From Pseudomonas sp. St316 (GTDB lineage: Bacteria > Pseudomonadota > Gammaproteobacteria > Pseudomonadales > Pseudomonadaceae), in the NCBI RefSeq assembly GCF_018325905.1, contig NZ_AP021901.1:5332001-5396000 (forward strand): DNA of 64,000 bases, read 5' to 3'. Position numbers and translations under genes: made by a program. Below the pieces are notes generated by a model. The model worked only from the letters and a program-made list of their open reading frames with translations. It was not told the origin of the DNA and did no database searches. Of this stretch, positions 46,144-51,645 are shown piece after piece. The first letter of the stretch is position 1; each line of letters begins with the position of its first letter.

Positions 46144-46472
46144 GTCACCACCTCGAAAGTCTGTTTGCGGTTTTTCCAGGTGCCGGCGAAACGCAACAAC
46201 AAGCCGGCGCCGTGTCGGCTGGCGACAATGATCTGCGGTTCAAAATCATCGATGCCGTTGTCCGGGTTGTAGAACGCTTGGGCCGCGTGGCTCTGGGCAA
46301 GGATCAGCAGGTCGTCGCCGAGGTTCTGCCCCAGCAACTGCGTGAGGGCGCAGCCATACAGCGGACGCTTCTGGCGAGTGCCCAACGGTGTGGTCAGGGC
46401 CCGGGTGGCGCGCTGCACGAACTGCAGCCAGTCGTCGACCGTGACGCCGGTATTTCGATCGATTCCAATCAT
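46140..46472 (-). CDS. Baseplate wedge protein W (gp25-like)
   Basis: A 110-residue gpW/gp25 protein: MIGIDRNTG start, then RATRALTTPLGTRQKRPLYG, the conserved gp25 block. It contributes the lysozyme-like wedge that triggers sheath contraction. ATG 46472 is chosen over an upstream in-frame start without similarity. Confidence 0.92.
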   Translation of the reverse strand: MIGIDRNTGVTVDDWLQFVQRATRALTTPLGTRQKRPLYGCALTQLLGQNLGDDLLILAQSHAAQAFYNPDNGIDDFEPQIIVASRHGAGLLLRFAGTWKNRKQTFEVVT

Positions 46473-46483
46473 GGGGAAATCTC

Positions 46484-47095
46484 TTATGCGGTACTGATGA
46501 CACGTCCCTGGTGATCCACCACCGGGCCGCTCAGGTGCACACCGGAGGCGTCGAGCCGAATGCCGACGGCGCCCAGTTGCCATTCGATGGCATCGGGCGT
46601 CATCGCCAGCCGCGCCAGGCCAATGTTCAACTGCAGGGCTTCGCGGGAACCGCTGAACGTCGCCGGGCCGTTTTGCCAGTGCAGGACATGACTGCCGTGG
46701 TCGTAGCCGTTTTCCGTACCGTCCTGATAGAGGCGACGCGTCAGCGAGGCCTGGGTCGAGACGGGCGGGAACTGACCGCCGTTGAGGCCGAACAGCGCCA
46801 CCGCCTGTCCACCGCTCTCACCGCCGCCATGGTTGAGCAACAGGCATTGCTCGCCCACGGACGGAATCCGCGACTCGCTCTGGGTCCCGGCGCTCGGGTT
46901 GAAAAAACGGATCGCCGGGGTCAGCAGACCGCCATGGCTGACCTTGCAGGTGTTGCTGGCGGCGTCGACCTCCTGGCAAACGCCGATGCGGCAGAAACTC
47001 TCCGCCCGCCGATGCAGGTCTTCCAGCTCGGTTTCCATCTGCGCCAGACGCTCGATGATCGGCCCCAGATGCATCCGTAGCAGCGCATCAAACAT
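46484..47095 (-). CDS. Baseplate spike protein V (gpV)
   Basis: A 203-residue gpV-like central spike protein. It shows the OB-fold region with PSVGEQCLLLNHGGGESGGQAVAL and a beta-helical C-terminus (VGIRLDASGVHLSGPVVDHQG). It forms the membrane-piercing tip. Confidence 0.93.
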   Translation of the reverse strand: MFDALLRMHLGPIIERLAQMETELEDLHRRAESFCRIGVCQEVDAASNTCKVSHGGLLTPAIRFFNPSAGTQSESRIPSVGEQCLLLNHGGGESGGQAVALFGLNGGQFPPVSTQASLTRRLYQDGTENGYDHGSHVLHWQNGPATFSGSREALQLNIGLARLAMTPDAIEWQLGAVGIRLDASGVHLSGPVVDHQGRVISTA

Positions 47096-47098
47096 GGC

Positions 47099-47611
47099 TC
47101 AGCCCTCGAGTGCGGTGTATTGGTCCGGGTCGTCGATGTTCGAGACTTCCCAGGTACGGGCAAATTTCGGGATGCCCAACGGGTCCTCCAGCAGCGTCGG
47201 GCCCAAGTACAAGGTTTGGTGGAATAAAAGGGTCCAGGCGGTGTACGTCCGTGCCGGGCTGATGAACGTGGACGCAAGACCATCGATCTCCGTGGGCAGA
47301 TCGCATTGGTCGCCCGACAGTCCCCAGCGGTTGTCCACGACCAGGTGTTTCAGCTCACCGGCCAGGTCGCACGCTTCCCATCCCGGAACGGCCATGACCA
47401 CCTGCAGGGAAACCGTCAGGACATGGGCGATACGCCCGTCGTTGGCGCGGTTGCCTGACGCATCACGTTCAATGGCAATCAGCACCCAGGGCTGGTCGTC
47501 GGTGCCATCAAAATCCTGAGGGCTGCCGATTTTCAAAGTCGGATAAGTGGCGCGCAGCGTCTGGGCAATGGCGGCGAACAGCTGCGACGGTTTTTCGATA
47601 AGGACGGGCAT
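47099..47611 (-). CDS. Hypothetical tailocin protein (PA0615 position)
   Basis: A 170-residue protein between holin and gpV, the slot of PA0615 in R-pyocin. It contains LKIGSPQDFDGTDDQPWVLI and ends NIDDPDQYTALEG, with no motif I can name. By position it could be a tail completion or terminator protein, but this is inference. Confidence 0.8.
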   Translation of the reverse strand: MPVLIEKPSQLFAAIAQTLRATYPTLKIGSPQDFDGTDDQPWVLIAIERDASGNRANDGRIAHVLTVSLQVVMAVPGWEACDLAGELKHLVVDNRWGLSGDQCDLPTEIDGLASTFISPARTYTAWTLLFHQTLYLGPTLLEDPLGIPKFARTWEVSNIDDPDQYTALEG

Positions 47612-47647
47612 TGATCGCCTCCTTGTGTATGGATCAACAATGTCGAT

Positions 47648-47998
47648 TCATGGCTGGTCGGGAGGAACGTCCCGCGGTGGCACTTCGCAGACGCCAATCC
47701 GCTTGGCGACCCAGCGCTCGTAAAGACCGATCGCCACATCGGCACCGGCCATGGCGGTCAGGCAACCCAGGGCGCAGGCGCTCCAGATCGACATGCCGAG
47801 GGCGTACAACAGCATGGTTGCCGACACGCCGCAGACCACGCAGGCACCGGAGCGCAAGGCCAGGCGCCGCAACAGCGACCAGCCGCGGGCGCCCTCCTTG
47901 TCGGCGCGCCACATCTCGCCGGACACCCCGCCCACCAGGGCGAGCACGATGACCAGCCAGATCGGCATGTCCAGCAACGCTTGTTGCTCGTTTGTCAT
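47648..47998 (-). CDS. Holin (tailocin)
   Basis: A 116-residue membrane protein with a hydrophobic segment at 12-28 (PIWLVIVLALVGGVSGE) and others at about 50-90 (ACVVCGVSATMLLYALGMSIWSACALGCL), ending in a hydrophilic tail. It strongly resembles the R-pyocin holin PA0614. It makes inner-membrane lesions that release the GH19 endolysin. A start site AGGAAACGAGAC precedes ATG 47998. Confidence 0.9.
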   Translation of the reverse strand: MTNEQQALLDMPIWLVIVLALVGGVSGEMWRADKEGARGWSLLRRLALRSGACVVCGVSATMLLYALGMSIWSACALGCLTAMAGADVAIGLYERWVAKRIGVCEVPPRDVPPDQP

Positions 47999-48130
47999 GT
48001 CTCGTTTCCTGGGGATGATTAATATTGGACGGGTAAGTTTTTTTGAAATGGAATGAGATGCGGGTCGGTGAAACCCACTAAATCGCTAGAAACGGCGTTC
48101 AAGCGTTTTTCAGGTAATTGGGGGCTTACA

Positions 48131-48559
48131 TCACTTTGGCGCAGCGCAGGTCGCGCCTTTGTAAGTCATGGTGTAGGTGTAGTGCCGGTCCCAAGGCAGC
48201 GGTAGCCCGCTGGGGGCTGCCCATTCCGCGTAGTTGCCCGACATCGACCCCACGGCAACGACCTTACCCATGGCAATGGTCGCGAGATTGTTGGCGCTCC
48301 CTGCACCCGGCATTGGCACACTCCCGTTCCATTGGAGGTCTTCTCCGTTCTGGAACCATGCGCCCTTCCAGCCGGCCTGCGAGCTCGAGTACCAGGTGTT
48401 GTCTGCTTTGAAACAGATCGTTTGGTTGGCGAAAAAACCACCGCCCGGAACGTGGTAGGAAGCGAATTGCCAGGAACCGACAGGTGAGGTTTCAGCAATG
48501 GCTTGGATGGCCTGGGAGGCCAGGACTGCTGCGATCAGCACACTGAGCATTTTTTTCAT
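48131..48559 (-). CDS. Secreted protein of unknown function at the head of the tailocin operon
   Basis: A 142-residue protein with a Sec signal peptide (residues 1-22, ending AIAETS). The mature domain of about 120 residues is rich in Trp, Tyr and Gly (SWQFASYHVPGGGFF, WYSSSQAGWKGAWFQNGEDLQW) and has two cysteines. I do not recognise the family. It is the first intact gene after the operator-covered promoter (48890-48918), so it would be induced with the tailocin. It has no counterpart in R-pyocin and may be an accessory cargo gene. Confidence 0.78.
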   Translation of the reverse strand: MKKMLSVLIAAVLASQAIQAIAETSPVGSWQFASYHVPGGGFFANQTICFKADNTWYSSSQAGWKGAWFQNGEDLQWNGSVPMPGAGSANNLATIAMGKVVAVGSMSGNYAEWAAPSGLPLPWDRHYTYTMTYKGATCAAPK

Positions 48560-48678
48560 TAACTGACTTCCTTTAGGTAAGTAGCTTTGTTGGGACGTTG
48601 ATAGGAATCTTTATCGGAAGCACCTCACGGCACAGGCATTCCAAAAAGCCCGGTCGCCCAGGCTTTTCAGTAATGCGC

Positions 48679-48822
48679 TTAATCTTTCGGCGCGACTGGC
48701 GCGGTACGGATCCATTCAAATTGTTTTTCCGACCGCGGTCCCTGCCCGCCGGATAACTGCTTCTGGTGCTTTACGCTGCACACCCGGGTCAGTTGCCAAC
48801 CCTCTGAACCGTTAAGGCCGGT
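48679..48822 (-). pseudogene. Possible truncated remnant of a small gene
   Basis: A 47-codon open frame ending in TAA with coding-like composition: GSEGWQLTRVCSVKHQKQLS and a C-terminus FEWIRTAPVAPKD. The EGWQL and F-WIR pattern recalls small DUF4177-like proteins (EGWELVSV and FKR). There is no start codon of usual type; a TGA bounds it upstream. It lies in the tailocin leader. Weak evidence. Confidence 0.3.
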
Positions 48823-48889
48823 TCATCGCTGCCTGTTGGTGGAACTAAAGAGCTTCGTTGCCAGCCGCTTTGTCGAGCGGCTTGGACAT

Positions 48890-48918
48890 AGAATATGCAT
48901 GGATGCATATACAGTCAA
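48890..48918 (-). promoter_or_regulatory. Leftward promoter of the tailocin operon
   Basis: On the minus strand TTGACT (48918-48913), exactly 17 nt, then TATTCT (48895-48890). The spacer contains the perfect palindrome at 48893-48910 and the -35 overlaps the palindrome at 48917-48932, as expected for a repressed promoter. Confidence 0.75.
48893..48910. promoter_or_regulatory. Operator 1 for the tailocin repressor (predicted)
   Basis: ATATGCATGGATGCATAT, an 18-bp perfect palindrome of the form ATGCAT-NN-ATGCAT covering spacer and -10. Confidence 0.72.
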
Positions 48919-48932
48919 TGCATAAATGCATT
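48917..48932. promoter_or_regulatory. Operator 2 (predicted)
   Basis: AATGCATAAATGCATT, 16-bp perfect palindrome of the same form, touching the -35. Confidence 0.72.
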
Positions 48933-48946
48933 TATTTATGCGCGCG

Positions 48947-48964
48947 AAATGCACAAACGCATTT
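48947..48964. promoter_or_regulatory. Operator 3 (predicted, degenerate)
   Basis: AAATGCACAAACGCATTT, the same ATGCAN-NN-NNGCAT form with one mismatched pair, about 31 bp from operator 2 centre to centre. Confidence 0.6.
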
Positions 48965-49004
48965 AACCCTCGTAAACACGGGTGTTGGGAGTTTTCAGGA
49001 GGCG

Positions 49005-49032
49005 AAAAAAAACCCGCACGGCGGCGGGTTTT
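49005..49032 (-). terminator. Terminator of the repressor gene
   Basis: On the minus strand AAAACCCGC-CGCCGT-GCGGGTTTTTTTT, 18 nt beyond the repressor stop. It separates the repressor transcript from the tailocin promoter region. Confidence 0.88.
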
Positions 49033-49049
49033 ATCTGACAGCGGGGGGG

Positions 49050-49784
49050 TTAGCGGGCGTACATGCCCCACCAGAAGACATGACCGAGGATGACGATTTG
49101 CTCATCCTGCATTTCCTGGAAGGTGTAGTCCTCGTCCGGATGTTCATCACGGTTGAAGCTGCGCAGGCGAATGCCAGTGGGCAGGCGATAAAGCTGCTTC
49201 ACCCGCAATTGGCCATTGTGGTTGATGGCGTAGAGGTCACCGTCGACGATGTCGCCGATCCCACATTTACCTGCGTTCACCCCAACCGTGGCCCCGTCGC
49301 GCAGCACAGGCAACATGCTGTTGCCGCGCACCGTCACGCATTTGGCCTGGTCGAACTGCACACCGTTGTGGCGCAGGCTGCGCTTGCCGAAGCGCAGACT
49401 TGAGCGTTCGCTTTCCTCGATGACGAATCTTCCTGATCCAGCAGCCAATTCAACCTCGCGCAGAAAAGGGACCGAGACCTCGTCTTCCTCGACGGGTGTT
49501 TCGTCGTCCCACAGGCTTATGTCCTTGAGTTCGGAATGCGGCTCGTCGCGGCGGGCATTGCCGACGGGCACAACGTCCGCGCGCCCGCGCAGCTGGTCGG
49601 TGCTCACGGCAAAATATTCGGCGATCTTCGAGATGTGTTTATCCGAAGGGTCGACGATCTTGCCGCTGAGGATCCGCGAGAGGGTGGACTGAGGCACGCC
49701 GGTACGCCGGTGAAGCTCCGTGGGGGAGATCCCGTGCTGGTCGAGCAATGCTCTTAATACGGTAGAAACGTTGCGTTTTTGCAT
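49050..49784 (-). CDS. Autocleavable tailocin repressor (S24 family, PrtR/CI-like)
   Basis: A 244-residue repressor. The N-terminal XRE helix-turn-helix is HGISPTELHRRTGVPQSTLSRILSGK. The C-terminal S24 peptidase has a cleavage site in VELAAGSGRF (Ala-Gly), catalytic Ser in VRGNSMLPVLRDG and Lys in GQLRVKQLY. It should self-cleave when stimulated by RecA filaments. Start MQKRNVSTVLRALL at 49784 is favoured by the domain; in-frame starts at 49793 and 49865 exist and no strong ribosome-binding site decides. TGCAT half-sites overlap its start region. Confidence 0.88.
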   Translation of the reverse strand: MQKRNVSTVLRALLDQHGISPTELHRRTGVPQSTLSRILSGKIVDPSDKHISKIAEYFAVSTDQLRGRADVVPVGNARRDEPHSELKDISLWDDETPVEEDEVSVPFLREVELAAGSGRFVIEESERSSLRFGKRSLRHNGVQFDQAKCVTVRGNSMLPVLRDGATVGVNAGKCGIGDIVDGDLYAINHNGQLRVKQLYRLPTGIRLRSFNRDEHPDEDYTFQEMQDEQIVILGHVFWWGMYAR

Positions 49785-49828
49785 AACGCGCATAGTGCTT
49801 GTTCTTTTCGCAGAAGACAAATGCTGTT

Positions 49829-49846
49829 TTGCATAAACGTGCATAT
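49829..49846. promoter_or_regulatory. Operator-like half-site pair upstream of the repressor
   Basis: TTGCATAAACGTGCATAT carries two TGCAT half-sites but with a wider centre than operators 1-3. A similar pair, TTGCATAACGCGCATA, lies at 49780-49795 over the start codon. These may serve autoregulation. Confidence 0.4.
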
Positions 49847-49930
49847 CAATGATGAGATCGCTCACATCTGGGGCGTGTCGGACCGCGTATTGAAGACGGC
49901 GGAGCCTTCAACATCAATACAGGCTGACTT

Positions 49931-50036
49931 ACCGCTATCGCGAGCAAGCTCGCTCCCACAGAGGATCTGCGGTGGACGCGATGTCTATAACAACCCCGGA
50001 ACATAGGTGGGAACGGGCTTGCTCGCGATGACGGCA
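49931..50036. repeat. REP pair, tail-to-tail, second arm degenerate
   Basis: ACCGCTATCGCGAGCAAGCT and following (49931-49960), then GGTGGGAACGGGCTTGCTCG (50006 onward), followed at 50121-50145 by a single GGGAGCAAGCTCCCTCGCCAC copy like the one at 2299. Confidence 0.8.
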
Positions 50037-50273
50037 GCGCATTCAACATCAATGCAAGATGATCCAACGCTGTCTCTGGCTACGTAGGGCAGCCAGCTTT
50101 TTTGTGAGCGCTTCGCACTCAAGCGGGAGCAAGCTCCCTCGCCACGGATCAATCCGAAATTTTCCCTACAACCTCATGGGAAATCGCCCGATCCGCGTCC
50201 TTCAATTGTGCGGCACCAGGCTACGTCGTCTTGCGCCTCTGCCTACAACTACGCCAGAATCCGCCGGCTTGTC
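50037..50273. other. Non-coding stretch upstream of the DUF6124 leader
   Basis: Apart from the single REP copy at 50121-50145, I see no gene, promoter or repeat that I can support in this stretch. Confidence 0.4.
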
Positions 50274-50351
50274 CATCTTGGATCCCACCGGTACTTTGGT
50301 TCTCGTCACTGCCCATCAGTGATCGGGTTTAGTAGCTCGGCATCCAAGATG
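50274..50351 (+). other. Leader element A upstream of the DUF6124 gene
   Basis: CATCTTGGAT (50274-50283) is the exact complement of ATCCAAGATG (50342-50351), whose last three bases are a start codon. Inside, TCACTG and CAGTGA form a small hairpin, and GTTTAGTAGC is shared with element B. It looks like a shorter, diverged copy of element B. Confidence 0.6.
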
Positions 50352-50531
50352 TTCATTGCTCCATTCAGTCAGGTATTCCTTCTCCTGCGCTCAATGGTAG
50401 CTGTGCGCAGGGCGCCCTCGGGTGCGCCGGTTTCTTGGATCCCCGGTCTACTAACCTGCGTACAGCTGCCACCCACTTCGTTTAGTAGCGAATCGGTGGT
50501 GGCTCTCACTTCGAGGATCCAAGAATCATGA
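50349..50531 (+). CDS. Leader ORF overlapping the DUF6124 start (predicted)
   Basis: A 60-codon frame (MFIAPFSQVFLLLRSMVAV to ALTSRIQES) whose TGA overlaps the ATG of the downstream gene by four bases (ATGA). Its coding sequence contains the stem-forming element B. The product is not like a folded protein I know. Its translation would melt the leader helices and could couple to the DUF6124 gene. Whether it is translated is unproven. Confidence 0.45.
   Translation: MFIAPFSQVFLLLRSMVAVRRAPSGAPVSWIPGLLTCVQLPPTSFSSESVVALTSRIQES
50396..50527 (+). promoter_or_regulatory. Structured mRNA element B with two mutually exclusive helices
   Basis: Segment 50396-50411 pairs along all 16 nt with 50455-50470 (two G-U pairs). 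Alternatively 50464-50473 pairs along all 10 nt with 50495-50504 (two G-U pairs); the two overlap at 50464-50470, so they cannot coexist. TTCTTGGATCC (50432-50442) is the exact complement of GGATCCAAGAA (50515-50525), which ends 2 nt before the DUF6124 start codon. CTACTAA (50448-50454) also matches TTAGTAG (50482-50488). Confidence 0.6.
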
Positions 50532-50887
50532 GCAAGAACACGTCCAATCCCCCCACCCCAGACGATCACGTCTCCCGCAGCCAATCGGCCAACGCCAAGA
50601 AACTCGACGACGCGGCCACTCGCGCCCTGGACTATTACCTCAAACCAAAAGCCGACAAAGAAACCTGCGACACCCTCGACACCCTTTTCGTCATCGCCCC
50701 TAACGTCGATGCCGAATGCCTGCTCGCCAATCTCAGCGAAACCCTGGCCTCGACCAATGCCATGGTCAGCGACCTGGCATTCGACCTGAAGGGCTCGCGG
50801 CGGCATATCGCCCTGGGGGTCCAGCAGATGATCGAGCTGAGCCAGTTGCTCGCGAATCGAGCGTTGGATGTAGTCGATCCGAGGTAG
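50528..50887 (+). CDS. DUF6124-type Pseudomonas protein
   Basis: A 119-residue protein: a polar N-terminus, then DDAATRALDYYLKPKADKE and a helical C-terminal half (TLASTNAMVSDLAFDLKGSRRHIALGVQQMIELSQLL). This is the pattern of small proteins called DUF6124/DUF3077, common in multiple copies in Pseudomonas; the assignment is from memory. No function is known. The gene follows a complex leader and lies between the tailocin repressor and mutS. Confidence 0.72.
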   Translation: MSKNTSNPPTPDDHVSRSQSANAKKLDDAATRALDYYLKPKADKETCDTLDTLFVIAPNVDAECLLANLSETLASTNAMVSDLAFDLKGSRRHIALGVQQMIELSQLLANRALDVVDPR

Positions 50888-50933
50888 GCATCCGTGATGC
50901 AAACCGGGATTTAAGAGAAGCCCGAGTAATCAC

Positions 50934-51022
50934 TGTGGGAGCGAGCTTGCTCGCGATAGCGGTAGTTCAGTTACAACTAAGTTGTATTGGCTGCCGTCAT
51001 CGCGAGCAAGCTCGCTCCCACA
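50934..51022. repeat. REP doublet
   Basis: TGTGGGAGCGAGCTTGCTCG and its complement about 50 nt apart, just downstream of the DUF6124 gene. Confidence 0.9.
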
Positions 51023-51033
51023 ATTGGATCGGG

Positions 51034-51235
51034 GTACGACCGGGAGAGCCAGGTCGGCTATCAGACCGCTTCGCGAGCAAGCTTTGCTCCCACAACAGAT
51101 TTGATGGGTGTACGACCGGGAGAGCCAGGTCGGCTATCAGACCGCCTCGCGAGCAAGCTTTGCTCCCACAACAGATTTGATGGGTGTACGACCGGGAGAG
51201 CCAGGCCGGCTGTCAGGCCGCCTCGCGGTGGACGT
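51034..51235. repeat. Tandem repeat, 76-bp unit, 2.7 copies
   Basis: Units start with GTACGACCGGGAGAGCCAGG at 51034, 51110 and 51186. The first two are nearly identical; the third breaks off after about 50 nt. Each full unit contains a REP-like GCGAGCAAGCTTTGCTCCCAC, so it is an expanded single REP with its flank. Confidence 0.92.
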
Positions 51236-51265
51236 TGATCTCGGGCGCCCCATTAACCACGCTGG

Positions 51266-51490
51266 CTGAACGAAGGTGTTGCGCAGTGGGCAACCCGGCA
51301 TGAATGCCGGGTTAGCCGCGCTGGGCCATGGATGGCCCTTCGCGGCGGCCCATGGAGCAATGCCTTCGTTCAGGCATGCCGAGCCTAGGCGAGGCACCGA
51401 GTGGTGGGGCAAAAGCGCTTTGGTTACTTTCGCCTGGGCCGGCATTCCGGCTTTTCGAAAGTGACCCGCCGTCAGGGCGGAACCATAAGC
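51266..51490. repeat. Large structured repeat element (dispersed Pseudomonas type)
   Basis: Contains CTGAACGAAGG (51266-51276) and its exact complement CCTTCGTTCAG (51363-51373), enclosing hairpins CCCGGCATGAATGCCGGG and GGGCCATGGATGGCCC. Further right come GGCCGGCATTCCGGC and ACTTTCG with CGAAAGT. I recognise this from memory as a repeat present many times in fluorescent pseudomonads (possibly R178 or R200 of SBW25). No convincing coding frame. Confidence 0.6.
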
Positions 51491-51645
51491 AGCCGTTACC
51501 GAAGAATCGGATATACACCCCGTCCAAAACCACTCACATATGGGTCGCCCCCGACCACCCATGTTAACCTTGCGCCCATCGCGGAAAAGCCCGGGCCGCC
51601 GCCCTCCTTTTGCCCCACACCTTTCAACGAGCTTGCCTGACACCG

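Larger units (their letters stand above)
48560..49049. other. Tailocin control region and leader
   Basis: A 490-nt gap between the divergently controlled repressor and the first tailocin gene. From right to left it holds the repressor terminator (49005-49032), three operators and a leftward promoter (48890-48964), a short coding remnant (48679-48822), and the ribosome-binding site of the secreted protein gene. Confidence 0.75.

Noticed and set aside
48560..49049. A prtN-type activator gene near the repressor
   Set aside because: No suitable open frame exists in the control region; only the short remnant at 48679-48822 is seen and it does not resemble PrtN.
48823..49071. Minus-strand open frame of 82 codons across the operators
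   Set aside because: It runs through the promoter, operators and repressor terminator, has no ribosome-binding site and no protein-like sequence.
34318..49865. Intact prophage
   Set aside because: No integrase, capsid, portal, terminase or replication genes and no attachment-site repeats at the borders; it is a tailocin.
51034..51235. CRISPR-like array
   Set aside because: The whole 76-bp unit repeats without unique spacers, there are fewer than three full copies and no cas genes nearby; it is a REP-containing tandem repeat.
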